From NCBI RefSeq assembly GCF_900105125.1, contig NZ_LT629750.1:2666001-2730000 (forward strand): a stretch of DNA of 64,000 bases, written 5' to 3'. The translations under genes were made by a program, and so were the position numbers. Shown in pieces: positions 37,257 to 45,434 of the stretch. The DNA comes from Bradyrhizobium canariense (GTDB taxonomy: Bacteria > Pseudomonadota > Alphaproteobacteria > Rhizobiales > Xanthobacteraceae). Under the pieces are notes generated by a model that saw only the letters and a program-made list of their open reading frames with translations, made no database searches and had not been told where the DNA came from. Numbering within the stretch: the stretch's first letter is position 1; each line of letters starts with the position of its first letter.

Positions 37257-38501
37257 TTATTTCATCGGCCAGATGGCTTCGGCTACCGCGGCTTGCGGCG
37301 GAAAGATCGTGACGAACTTGCCGCCGACATATTGCAGCAATACCGGATCGGCATCGTTGTTCTGGCCCATCTCGTCGAACTTGACGCGCTTCCACGGCAT
37401 GATGGTCTGTTCGCCCGGCATGTCGGTGGCGACCAGCGCTTCGCGAATCTTTTCGCCGTCGGTGGATTTGGCGCGGTTGATCGCATCCGCCATCACGATC
37501 AGGCCCATGAACTGGCGCGAGGAAAAGTCGTTGAGGTCCTTGCCCGATTTCGCTTTGAACATGTCATTGACCGTGCCGACCATCGGCCGCTTGGCGGCCA
37601 GATCGAGCGAGAAACTGCCGCGCGAGATCACGCCTTCGAGCTTGTCGCCGACCGCATCATATAATGCCTTTTCGGAGAAGCCGGCGTCCTGCGCGACGAT
37701 GGCGTTGGGCTTGTAGCCGAGTTCGGCCATGGTCTTCACCAGCAGGATGCCATCCGTGGTGTAGCTCGACGGCATCAGCACGTCGGCATTGGCGGCCTTG
37801 AGCTGCTGCACTTCCGCCGACAGCGACGGCGAATTGGCGCGGTATTTGATATCCGCCAGCACCTTGTAGCCGCGTTCGCCGGCGAGCTTGAGCTGTGCGT
37901 TGCCGGAATCGGTACCGAAGATGGTATCTTCGTGGAACAGCGACAGCGTGTCGATCTTGGTACCTTTCTTCTTCATGGCATCGAAGAAGTCGAACATCGC
38001 GGCCGAAAACATCTCGTCATGGGGGGCGGCGCGGAAATAAAATTTGAGACCGCGGCGATGCAGGCTCGGCGAGGAATTGTCCGCCGAGAGGAACGGGATC
38101 TGGTAGCGCTCGCAGATCTGGCTGGCCGTGACGGCGACCGCGCTCTGATAGGTGCCGATGATAGCGCAGACCTTTTCCTGCGTGATGAGGCGCTCGGCTT
38201 CGGCGCGGCCCTTCTGCGGATCGGCCTGGTGATCGGCGTAGACGAGGCGGATCTTGGCTCCGCCCAACCCCGGCAGCCCAGTGTCGCGCGCCAGCGGCAG
38301 GTCGAAATCGTATTTGTTGTTGATGATCTCGGCAGCGGTCTCGAACGCGCTCTTCGCATCGACGCCGATCTGCGCGCTGGCGCCGGAGAACGGATAGATG
38401 ATGCCGATCGGCACGTCGGTGGTTTGCGCGCGGGCCACGACCGGCATCAGCGCAGCAGTAGCAGTGGCTCCAAGCAATACATTCCGACGCGTGATAGTCA
38501 T
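37257..38501 (-). CDS. ABC transporter substrate-binding protein, Tat-type signal
   Basis: A 414-residue periplasmic binding protein of the Leu/Ile/Val (type I) group. The signal has the twin-arginine form TRRNVLLGATATAALM, ending VARAQ, so it may be exported folded. The domain begins DVPIGIIYPFSGASAQIGVD. LSADNSSPSLHRRGLKFYFR lies in the ligand-hinge region and lacks the strict amino-acid-binding pattern of LivJ. First transporter gene after the hydro-lyase gene (84-base gap). GGGGATC precedes the ATG. The ligand is unknown. Confidence 0.9.
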   Translation of the reverse strand: MTITRRNVLLGATATAALMPVVARAQTTDVPIGIIYPFSGASAQIGVDAKSAFETAAEIINNKYDFDLPLARDTGLPGLGGAKIRLVYADHQADPQKGRAEAERLITQEKVCAIIGTYQSAVAVTASQICERYQIPFLSADNSSPSLHRRGLKFYFRAAPHDEMFSAAMFDFFDAMKKKGTKIDTLSLFHEDTIFGTDSGNAQLKLAGERGYKVLADIKYRANSPSLSAEVQQLKAANADVLMPSSYTTDGILLVKTMAELGYKPNAIVAQDAGFSEKALYDAVGDKLEGVISRGSFSLDLAAKRPMVGTVNDMFKAKSGKDLNDFSSRQFMGLIVMADAINRAKSTDGEKIREALVATDMPGEQTIMPWKRVKFDEMGQNNDADPVLLQYVGGKFVTIFPPQAAVAEAIWPMK

Positions 38502-38585
38502 ACGAGAGATCCCCTGTTATCTGCCGCTATCGATGAAGCGATTGAACTCGATGGTAAAGCCTCAAAGAACAGCAAGGGCTGCCCA

Positions 38586-39428
38586 TTAAAGCACAGCCAA
38601 CTGTTTGTTCTTCAGGTCTGTCACCAGCATTAGTCCGGGCGCGTGGGTAATGGCAAACGGCAGCTTCGCCGCCGCGATGACGGCTTGCGGCGTCACGCCG
38701 CACGCCCAGAACACGGGGATCTCATCTGATGCCACCGGCACCGGGTCGCCATAGTCGGGTTTTGCGATATCCGCGATTCCGATCGAATGCGGATGTCCGA
38801 GATGAACCGGCGCGCCATGCACGGCGGGAAATCGCGAGGTGATCTGCACCGCGCGGATCGCATCCGCAGGTTTGAACGGGCGCATCGAGACCACCATGGG
38901 ACCCGCGAACGGTCCCGACGGGCTGCATGCGATGTTGGTGCGGTACATCGGCACGCGTACATTGTGCTCGATATGACGGAGCGGCAGATCATCCGCCATC
39001 AGCGCTTCCTCAAATGAGAAAGAGCAGCCCAGCACGAACGCAACCAGATCGTCGCGCCAATGCGCCATGATATCGGTCGGCTCCTCCACCATCTCGCCGT
39101 CGCGCCAGACGCGGTAACGCGGCACGTCGGTACGAATATCGAGGTCGATCCCGAGCGAGGGAATGCGGGGATCGCCGACATCGGACATGCCGATGATGGG
39201 GCACGGCTTTGGATTGAGCTGGCAAAACCGGTGGAACGAAGCCGCGAGCTTCTCCGGCAGGATCGCAAGGTTACCCTGGACGAAGCCGTTGGCGACGCCG
39301 GCGGTGGTCGTGGCCATCCCGGCGCGGCAGGCGTGCCGGGCCGCCACGCTCGGCAACAGGTTTGCATCAGCGGATAAATCAGACGTCGCGCGGTCGGAAG
39401 GCCGCTCCGTTCTCGCCAGGCTGGTCAT
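38586..39428 (-). CDS. DUF1445 putative hydro-lyase (D-glutamate cyclase family)
   Basis: A 280-residue protein of the family that includes bacterial YcsI and the D-glutamate cyclase domain. [39 protein letters not shown] and the C-terminal [15 protein letters not shown] plus [11 protein letters not shown] are the conserved blocks, with candidate catalytic Cys residues in the GCS and ACG motifs. Members are thought to add or remove water or cyclise acidic amino acids. First gene of the minus-strand operon leading to the ABC importer, and divergent from the LysR gene across a 116-base control region. The reaction here is not known. Confidence 0.82.
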   Translation of the reverse strand: MTSLARTERPSDRATSDLSADANLLPSVAARHACRAGMATTTAGVANGFVQGNLAILPEKLAASFHRFCQLNPKPCPIIGMSDVGDPRIPSLGIDLDIRTDVPRYRVWRDGEMVEEPTDIMAHWRDDLVAFVLGCSFSFEEALMADDLPLRHIEHNVRVPMYRTNIACSPSGPFAGPMVVSMRPFKPADAIRAVQITSRFPAVHGAPVHLGHPHSIGIADIAKPDYGDPVPVASDEIPVFWACGVTPQAVIAAAKLPFAITHAPGLMLVTDLKNKQLAVL

Positions 39429-39474
39429 GAATGCCGCTCCATTTCACTCGACAGCAAGTGACGCATACGGGTAC

Positions 39475-39529
39475 TATAATGTCTAATCGTCGTTTTTAAT
39501 CAAGATCGATAAATCTAATTTATCGATCT
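39475..39529. promoter_or_regulatory. Divergent control region with a 27-base perfect palindrome (LysR-type site)
   Basis: AGATCGATAAAT and ATTTATCGATCT are perfect inverted repeats separated by CTA (39503-39529). The centre ATAAAT-CTA-ATTTAT fits the T-N11-A pattern of LysR-type regulators. It ends 15 bases before the lysR start and lies between the two divergent operons, so autoregulation and joint control are likely. A TATAAT is at 39475-39480 without a convincing -35. Confidence 0.75.
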
Positions 39530-39544
39530 GCAGGTATCGGAAGC

Positions 39545-40462
39545 ATGGCTGATTTCAAGGCAATAGAGACCTTCATGTGGGTGGTCACGCTCGGCAGCTT
39601 CCGCGGGGCGGCCCAAAAGCTCAACACCACCCAGCCCGCGATCTCGCAGCGGATCGCGCAGCTCGAACGCGAGGTAGGTGTCCGGCTTTTGCAGCGCGAC
39701 CGCCGCATGGTGCTTCCGACGCCGAGCGGGCGGCAGATGATGGTGTATGCCGAGAAGCTGATCGGGCTGCGCTCGGAAATGCTGGAGGTGATCGGCGATC
39801 GCTCGGCGATGCGCGGCGTGCTGCGGCTCGGCGTCGCCGAGACCATCGTGCACACCTGGCTTTCGCAACTGATCAAGCGCGTCAATCACGTCTATCCCAA
39901 CCTTTCACTCGAAATCGAGGTCGACATTACCTCGAACCTGCAAAGCCGGCTGCTGGCGCAGGAAATCGAGCTGGCATTCCTGCTCGGACCGCTGACGGCG
40001 CCGACCATCAGCAACCGGGTGCTGTGCGACTATCCCGTGGACTTCCTTGCCAGTCCTTCGCTGGGCCTGGGCAAGCGAAGACTGACGGTGCACGATCTCG
40101 CGAAGTTTCCCATCATCACGTTTCCACGCAAGACCCAACCCTACGAAATCGTGAGCTCGCTGTTCAATCGCCCCGACTTGCCGCCGATGCGCCTGCACGC
40201 CAGCGCGTCACTGGCGACCGTCATTCACATGGCGATCGAGGGCCTTGGCATCGCCGTGATCCCGACCGCGATCGTCGAGAATGAGTTGGCCGACGAGCGG
40301 CTGCAATTGCTGTCGACCAACCTGCAAATACCATCGCTGACATTCTCGGCGAGCTGGCTCGCCTCCCCCGATACGGTCGCCATCGAGCGCGTGGCTGAAC
40401 TTGCCGCGAAGCTTGCGCAAGGCAGCGTCATTGTTGACGCGCCGCAGCCGGCGCGTCATTGA
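39545..40462 (+). CDS. LysR family transcriptional regulator
   Basis: A 305-residue LysR regulator. The N-terminal winged helix-turn-helix is clear (LGSFRGAAQKLNTTQPAISQ), and the effector domain starts near residue 90 with LRLGVAETIVHTWL. It is divergently transcribed from the hydro-lyase/ABC operon and precedes the amidohydrolase and dehydrogenase genes on its own strand. A perfect palindrome lies just upstream of its ATG. It probably senses an intermediate of this locus. The effector is unknown. Confidence 0.93.
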   Translation: MADFKAIETFMWVVTLGSFRGAAQKLNTTQPAISQRIAQLEREVGVRLLQRDRRMVLPTPSGRQMMVYAEKLIGLRSEMLEVIGDRSAMRGVLRLGVAETIVHTWLSQLIKRVNHVYPNLSLEIEVDITSNLQSRLLAQEIELAFLLGPLTAPTISNRVLCDYPVDFLASPSLGLGKRRLTVHDLAKFPIITFPRKTQPYEIVSSLFNRPDLPPMRLHASASLATVIHMAIEGLGIAVIPTAIVENELADERLQLLSTNLQIPSLTFSASWLASPDTVAIERVAELAAKLAQGSVIVDAPQPARH

Positions 40463-40500
40463 AATGAACCTGCCTGTCGCCTGATTTCCGGAATGGCTCC

Positions 40501-41751
40501 ATGACCCCAGTCGCATCCAATCTGCAGATCGATTCCGCCCGGCTTTGGGATACGATTCATGAAACGGCGAAATTCGGCGCGACGCCCAAGGGCGGGGTTC
40601 GGCGGCTGACGCTCGGGCCGGAAGACAAGCAGGTGCGCGACTGGTTCCGCAAAGCCTGCGAGGCCGCCGGCCTCGAAGTGCATGTCGATGGGCTCGGTTC
40701 GATGTTTGGCCTGCGCAAGGGCCGCGACATGTCGAAGCCACCGGTCGGCCTGGGCTCGCATCTCGATACCCAACCGACCGGCGGCAAGTTCGACGGCGTG
40801 CTCGGCACGCTGGCGGCGCTCGAAGTCGTTCGCACCCTCAACGATGCCGGGATCGAGACCGAAGCCCCGATCTGCATCGTCAACTGGACCAACGAGGAAG
40901 GTTCGCGCTTTGCGCCGGCGATGATGGCGTCGGCCGCCTATGTCGGTGATTTTACGACAGACGATATTCTGTCGCGCAGGGATGCCGAAGGCGTCACCGT
41001 GGCGGAGGCGCTCGACAGCATCGGCTATCGCGGCGACAGCCCGGTCGGTACGCAAAAATTTACCAGCTTCGTCGAACTGCATATCGAGCAAGGTCCAATC
41101 CTCGAAGCGGAGAACAAGACCATCGGCGTGGTCGATTCCGGCCAGGGCGTATTGTGGTACGATGGCCAGATCATCGGCTTTGAAAGCCATGCCGGCTCGA
41201 CGCCGATGCCGCTGCGCCGCGATGCGCTGGCAACCTTGTCGGAGATCGTGCTGGCGATGGAGAGCATCGCGAAAAAGCACGGTCCAAAGGCGGTCGGGAC
41301 CATCGGCGAGGCCGTCATCGCCAATCCCTCGCGCAATGTCATTCCCGGCGAGATCGCCTTCACCATCGATTGCCGCAGCGCCGATGCCGCGATCATGGAC
41401 GCGCTCGACAAGGACCTGCGCGCTGCGGTTGCCGAAATCGCGGCCCAGCGCAAGGTCGAGGTCAAGCTCAATCTGGTCTGGCGCAAGCCGCCGACCCATT
41501 TCGATCCCAGACTGGTCGACGCGGTGGAGAATGCGGCTCAGGCGCTCGGCTATTCGCACCGGCGCATCACGTCAGGCGCCGGCCATGACGCCTGCAACCT
41601 CAATACGGTGATGCCTGCCGCGATGGTGTTCGTGCCCTGCAAGGACGGCATCAGCCACAATGAGCTTGAGGACGCAACGCAAGCGGATTGCACCGCGGGC
41701 GCCAACGTCCTGATGCATACCGTGCTGGCGCTTGCAGGCGTTGCGTCGTAG
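40501..41751 (+). CDS. Zn-dependent M20-type amidohydrolase (carbamoylase/allantoate amidohydrolase group)
   Basis: A 416-residue hydrolase of the hydantoinase/carbamoylase family, which splits N-carbamoyl or related amide bonds. Metal-binding motifs in order: GLGSHLDTQPTGGKFDG (His, Asp), NWTNEEGSRF (Glu-Glu), LHIEQGPILE (His), and CKDGISHNELE near the C-terminus. The lid/dimerisation domain has HAGSTPMPLRRDA, and SGAGHDA is the substrate motif. It follows lysR by 38 bases and precedes the dehydrogenase by 37, so the three are probably one transcript. The substrate is not determined; L-carbamoyl amino acids or ureido acids are candidates. Confidence 0.9.
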   Translation: MTPVASNLQIDSARLWDTIHETAKFGATPKGGVRRLTLGPEDKQVRDWFRKACEAAGLEVHVDGLGSMFGLRKGRDMSKPPVGLGSHLDTQPTGGKFDGVLGTLAALEVVRTLNDAGIETEAPICIVNWTNEEGSRFAPAMMASAAYVGDFTTDDILSRRDAEGVTVAEALDSIGYRGDSPVGTQKFTSFVELHIEQGPILEAENKTIGVVDSGQGVLWYDGQIIGFESHAGSTPMPLRRDALATLSEIVLAMESIAKKHGPKAVGTIGEAVIANPSRNVIPGEIAFTIDCRSADAAIMDALDKDLRAAVAEIAAQRKVEVKLNLVWRKPPTHFDPRLVDAVENAAQALGYSHRRITSGAGHDACNLNTVMPAAMVFVPCKDGISHNELEDATQADCTAGANVLMHTVLALAGVAS

Positions 41752-41788
41752 CCGGGCGGTCCCTTTCAAAAAGCAAACGGAGATTTCG

Positions 41789-42700
41789 GTGCGCGGAGTT
41801 TTTGTCGATGCCAACGGATCGCTGGCGGATATTTTCGAGCGGCAGAACGCAGAAGGCGATCCGGAGGTCGCGGTCAACCGCAACGCCGACATCACATCCG
41901 AGCAGATGCCTGCCCTGCTCGATGGCCCGGAGATCGTCATCATCGATCACACCCCGTTTCCGACCGACGTTGCACGGCGCTGCGCTGGCCTGAAGCATGT
42001 GGTCTTTCTCGGCACCGGCGCGCGGAGTTACATGAATCCCGAAGAGCTCGCCGAGCTCGGCATCACCGTTCACTTGATCAAGGGTTATGGCGACACCGCG
42101 GTTGCCGAATGCGCCATCGCGCTGATGTGGGAAGCCTCCCGCGGCATTGCCAAGATGGACCGCGAGATGCGCGCCGGCAATTGGCTACGCGAGGACGGCA
42201 TGCAGCTCACCGGCAAGACGCTGGGCCTGATCGGGTTTGGCGGCATTGCGGCCGAGGTCGCGCGCATCGCGATCGGCAGCGGCATGCGCGTGATCGCGTG
42301 GAACAGGACGCCCAAAAATCATCCCGGCGCCGAGTTCACCGATCTCGATACGCTTCTGGCGCAGAGCCACGTCGTCTCGCTGCATCTTTTGTTGAACGAC
42401 GAGACGCGCGGTTTTCTCACCCGCGAACGGATCGCGCGGATGAAGCCGGGTGTGTTGTTCGTCAACACCGCGCGCGGTGCGCTGGTCGACGAGGCCGCCA
42501 TGATCGACGCGCTGAAATCAGGCCACATCCGACACGCCGGGCTCGACGTTTTCAATATCGAGCCGCTGCCGTCGGACCATCCGCTGACGAAACTACCGAA
42601 CGTGACACTGTCGGCGCATTCGGCCTTCCGCACGCCCGAGGCAAATGAAAATCTGATCAGCGCGGCATGGGCGCATTGCCGGCGGATCGCGAAGGGCTAG
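41789..42700 (+). CDS. D-isomer-specific 2-hydroxyacid dehydrogenase
   Basis: A 303-residue NAD-dependent dehydrogenase. The nucleotide motif GLIGFGGIAAEVARIA is near residues 150-165, the active-site Arg/Glu/His set lies in FVNTARGALVDEAAM, LDVFNIEPLP and LSAHSAF. The start is GTG at 41789 (ACGGAGA upstream), where the domain begins (RGVFVDANGSLADIFE). The last 26 codons are duplicated, with 86% nucleotide identity, at 43891-43971. Its job in the locus is probably reduction of a 2-oxo acid or oxidation of a 2-hydroxy acid made from the imported compound. Confidence 0.88.
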   Translation: MRGVFVDANGSLADIFERQNAEGDPEVAVNRNADITSEQMPALLDGPEIVIIDHTPFPTDVARRCAGLKHVVFLGTGARSYMNPEELAELGITVHLIKGYGDTAVAECAIALMWEASRGIAKMDREMRAGNWLREDGMQLTGKTLGLIGFGGIAAEVARIAIGSGMRVIAWNRTPKNHPGAEFTDLDTLLAQSHVVSLHLLLNDETRGFLTRERIARMKPGVLFVNTARGALVDEAAMIDALKSGHIRHAGLDVFNIEPLPSDHPLTKLPNVTLSAHSAFRTPEANENLISAAWAHCRRIAKG

Positions 42701-42716
42701 CGCCGCACGCTCCAAT

Positions 42717-42854
42717 ACCTTCTCCCCTTGTGGGAGAAGGTGGCGCGGATACCATCCGCGCCGGATAAGGGGTCTGCGTCCGCGGATAGAGACCCCTCAC
42801 CCGGCTCAATCTCGCTCCGCTCGATTTCGCCACCCTCTCCCACAAGGGGAGAGG
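42717..42854. repeat. Extragenic palindromic element, family A (complete copy)
   Basis: The left hairpin CCTTCTCCCCTTGTGGGAGAAGG and the right hairpin CCCTCTCCCACAAGGGGAGAGG flank two shorter inverted repeats. The last 81 bases (42774-42854) are identical to 44085-44165. The 42701-43016 gap contains this element, the gene-end fragment at 42863-42892 and a family B element, but no intact gene. Confidence 0.85.
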
Positions 42855-42862
42855 GTAAGAAA

Positions 42863-42892
42863 TTACTCGACCATCTCCGCGACCGCCTTACC
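42863..42892 (-). pseudogene. Fragment: 3' end of a tartrate-dehydrogenase-like gene
   Basis: Read on the minus strand this encodes GKAVAEMVE followed by a stop, exactly the C-terminus of the intact gene at 44174-45253, with about 87% nucleotide identity including the adjacent bases. Mostly silent changes separate the two. It is cut off by the family B element at 42893. Confidence 0.8.
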
Positions 42893-42994
42893 GAGCCAAC
42901 GGATCGCCGCGAAGCGCCGCCCGATGACAGGCTCCGCGAAGCAATCCATTCTTCCTTTGCGGCCTTATGGATTGCTTCGTTCCTCGCAATGACG
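42893..42994. repeat. Extragenic palindromic element, family B
   Basis: The left arm is the long subtype (GAGCCAACGGATCGCCG ... AGCAATCCAT) and the right arm the short subtype (ATGGATTGCTT ... CTCGCAATGACG). It truncates the gene-end fragment at 42863-42892. Confidence 0.8.
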
Positions 42995-43016
42995 GGAAAA
43001 GCGGAACTCCCGAATA

Positions 43017-43736
43017 TCAGAACTTGTAGGTGATGCCGGTTCCGATCAGCCACGGGTCGAGATTGACCTTGCCGGTGACCGGCAAGGTTCCTGCGAGCGT
43101 GCCGCTCCAGTCCGGGCGCAACCAGATCTTTTTGATGTCGACGTTCAGACCGACATGCTGGTCGATCATGTAGTCGAAACCGATCTGCGCAACTGGAGCA
43201 GCCGTATTGTGCAGGTCGCTGGAGGTGACGATCGTGCCGGCATTATTGAAAGCGTTGCCGGCCGACTGGCTAAAGAAAACCGTATAGTTCACGCCCGCGC
43301 CGATATAGGGCTTGAACGCGCCGAACTCGGTAAAGTGATATTGCAGCGTCAGCGTCGGCGGAAGCAGCCAGGCTTTGCCGACATCAAGGCCAGCCGTTGC
43401 CGGAACGCCGGTACCTGTCACGTCATGACGGGTGGCACCGAGAATAAGTTCGGCTGCGATATTGCGCGTGAAAAAGTAGGAAATATCCAATTCCGGAATG
43501 ACCGCATCCGATGTCTTCACGCCCGATCCCGGTACCTGGTCCACCGAGCCCGAATCCCGCGTGATGACGCCAAGCGCGCGCAGACGAATCATCCAGGGAT
43601 TCCAGGCTTCGACCGCCGGCGCCTTGACGTAGGGTGCCGCAGCGGGCAGGTCGGCCGCTGAGCCGGCTGCCGCAAATCCCAACAGGCCGGCAGCCAAAGC
43701 GAGCGACGAGACCGCAGTTCTTGTTTTTATCTTCAT
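43017..43736 (-). CDS. OmpW family outer-membrane protein
   Basis: A 239-residue OmpW-type eight-stranded beta-barrel. A Sec signal covers residues 1 to about 28 (KTRTAVSSLALAAGLLGFAA ... SAAD). The mature part has the family marks WMIRLRALGVI at the start, LPPTLTLQYHF and YIGAGVNYTVFF, and an aromatic C-terminus (GTGITYKF), as needed for outer-membrane insertion. OmpW proteins pass small hydrophobic molecules or respond to stress. ATG 43736 with GGGGACTTT before it begins the signal; a long upstream in-frame extension is not protein-like. It lies inside the duplicated junction described in the findings and has no operon partner. Confidence 0.9.
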   Translation of the reverse strand: MKIKTRTAVSSLALAAGLLGFAAAGSAADLPAAAPYVKAPAVEAWNPWMIRLRALGVITRDSGSVDQVPGSGVKTSDAVIPELDISYFFTRNIAAELILGATRHDVTGTGVPATAGLDVGKAWLLPPTLTLQYHFTEFGAFKPYIGAGVNYTVFFSQSAGNAFNNAGTIVTSSDLHNTAAPVAQIGFDYMIDQHVGLNVDIKKIWLRPDWSGTLAGTLPVTGKVNLDPWLIGTGITYKF

Positions 43737-43890
43737 GAAAGTCCCCAACAGCTGCCAGTACGAACGATTTCGCACCGGCTGACTTTCACAAAGGCTGACC
43801 TGCCGATCGGAGAAATTGCGCTCGATCAAATCGCCGGTTCTCTTCGTCCGAATCCTCGCGACTGTTGCGCCGCCGACACACAGCGGGCGT

Positions 43891-43971
43891 TCAGCGTTCC
43901 GCACGCCCGAAGCGAACGAAAATCTGATCAGCGCGGCATGGGCGCATTGCCGAAGGATTGCGAGGGGCTGA
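43891..43971 (+). pseudogene. Fragment: 3' end of a 2-hydroxyacid dehydrogenase gene
   Basis: 26 codons plus stop, encoding SAFRTPEANENLIS and on to the end. 70 of 81 bases match 42620-42700, and only one residue differs (Lys to Arg) apart from a different stop codon. The remaining changes are silent, so the fragment derives from a diverged functional homologue, not a recent copy. No 5' part of the gene is present; similarity fades just upstream. Confidence 0.85.
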
Positions 43972-43987
43972 AAATGGCCGGGATAGC

Positions 43988-44082
43988 GTAGGGTGGGCAA
44001 AGACGCCCTTCGCGCCGTGCCCACCATCTATCATTCGCTCGTTGTCACGAACGGTGGGCACGCTTCGCTTTGCCCACCCTAC
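43988..44082. repeat. Extragenic palindromic element, family E
   Basis: A hairpin of GTAGGGTGGGCAAAG and CTTTGCCCACCCTAC with an inner GTGCCCACC/GGTGGGCAC pair. The 43737-44173 gap holds the gene-end fragment at 43891-43971, this element and a half family A element. No intact gene was seen there. Confidence 0.85.
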
Positions 44083-44084
44083 GA

Positions 44085-44173
44085 CTGCGTCCGCGGATAG
44101 AGACCCCTCACCCGGCTCAATCTCGCTCCGCTCGATTTCGCCACCCTCTCCCACAAGGGGAGAGGATAAGAAA
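44085..44173. repeat. Right half of a family A element
   Basis: Bases 44085-44165 are identical over 81 bases to 42774-42854. The left hairpin of the element is missing. It runs directly into the end of the tartrate-dehydrogenase-like gene. Confidence 0.9.
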
Positions 44174-45253
44174 TCACTCCACCATCTCGGCGACCGCCTT
44201 GCCGCAGGCCGTGGTGTCGGCGTTGCCGCCGAGATCGCGCGTGCGCAGCGTGCGCTCGCCGAGCGTGCGCTCGATCGCGGCCACGATCGAGGCCGCGGCA
44301 GTCTTCTCGCCGAGATGCTCCAGCATCATCGCGCCAGACCAGATCATGCCGATCGGGTTGGCGATGCCCTGCCCCGCGATATCGGGCGCCGAGCCGTGCA
44401 CCGGTTCGAACACCGACGGGAAGTTGCCTTCGGGATTGATATTGCCTGACGGCGCGATGCCGATGGTGCCGGTGCAGGCGGGACCGAGATCCGAGAGAAT
44501 GTCACCGAACAGGTTCGAGCCGACGACGACGTCGAACCAATCCGGGTGCAGCACGAAATTCGCGGTCAGAATATCGATGTGATATTTGTCCCACTTCACC
44601 TTGGGATAGCTCTTCGCCATCGCCTCCACGCGCTCGTCCCAATAAGGCATGGTGATGGAAATGCCGTTGGACTTCGTCGCCGAGGTCAGATGCTTCTTCG
44701 GCCGCGACTGCGCCAGTTCGAACGCGAACTTCAGGATGCGATCGACGCCGATGCGCGTCATCACGGTCTGCTGGGTGACGAATTCACGGTCGGTATCCGG
44801 GAACATCCGGCCTCCGACCGACGAATACTCGCCCTCGGTGTTTTCGCGCACCACCCAAAAATCGATATCGCCGGGTTTGCGATTGGCGAGCGGCGATGGC
44901 ACGCCCGGCATCAGCCGCACCGGCCGAAGATTGACGTACTGATCGAATTCCCGGCGGAACTTGATCAGCGATCCCCACAAGGAAATGTGATCGGGAATTT
45001 TGGCGGGCCAGCCGACCGCGCCGAAATAGATCGCATCGTGCTTGCCGATTTTTTCCTTCCAGTCCTCCGGCATCATCTCGCCGTGCTTTTCGTAGTAGTC
45101 GTATGAGGCGAAGTCGAAATGGTCGAAATGCACGGCAACACCATGCTTTTTTGCGGCCGCTTCCAGCACCCGCAGCCCTTCCGGGACCACTTCCTTGCCG
45201 ATGCCATCGCCGGGAATGACCGCAATCCGGTATTGCTTTTTTGCATTGCTCAT
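44174..45253 (-). CDS. Tartrate/D-malate dehydrogenase-like (isopropylmalate dehydrogenase family)
   Basis: A 359-residue NAD-dependent beta-decarboxylating dehydrogenase. IAVIPGDGIGKEVVPEGLRV begins the fold. LRPVRLMPGVPSPL provides the substrate arginines, VVRENTEGEYSSVGG is the substrate loop, and DVVVGSNLFGDILSDLG carries the metal aspartates. FEPVHGSAPDIAGQGIANP binds NAD. The family covers isopropylmalate, D-malate and tartrate dehydrogenases; the WKEKIGKHDAIYFGAVGWP segment favours the tartrate/D-malate group over LeuB. GGAAGGGATC precedes ATG 45253. The last codons overlap a duplicated segment (copy at 42863-42892). Confidence 0.88.
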   Translation of the reverse strand: MSNAKKQYRIAVIPGDGIGKEVVPEGLRVLEAAAKKHGVAVHFDHFDFASYDYYEKHGEMMPEDWKEKIGKHDAIYFGAVGWPAKIPDHISLWGSLIKFRREFDQYVNLRPVRLMPGVPSPLANRKPGDIDFWVVRENTEGEYSSVGGRMFPDTDREFVTQQTVMTRIGVDRILKFAFELAQSRPKKHLTSATKSNGISITMPYWDERVEAMAKSYPKVKWDKYHIDILTANFVLHPDWFDVVVGSNLFGDILSDLGPACTGTIGIAPSGNINPEGNFPSVFEPVHGSAPDIAGQGIANPIGMIWSGAMMLEHLGEKTAAASIVAAIERTLGERTLRTRDLGGNADTTACGKAVAEMVE

Positions 45254-45434
45254 CGACAGATCCCTTCCGTATTGCCGCGCCGGCGACATCGCTTTTTTGA
45301 CGGGATTGCAATGGACCAAAGTCCGCCGCGGTGCAACGCTGCAGTGCAATGTTGACCTGTTTAATGGCGACAGCCTAACAGTTCAAAATCCACCGACGAC
45401 ACCCATCAGGCCCCCAAACCAAGAGAGCAATTCC

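Noticed and set aside
33958..38501. ABC importer as the L-threonate transporter of the otn genes
   Set aside because: It is oriented with and next to the DUF1445 gene and LysR locus, and separated from otnC by 375 bases of repeats.
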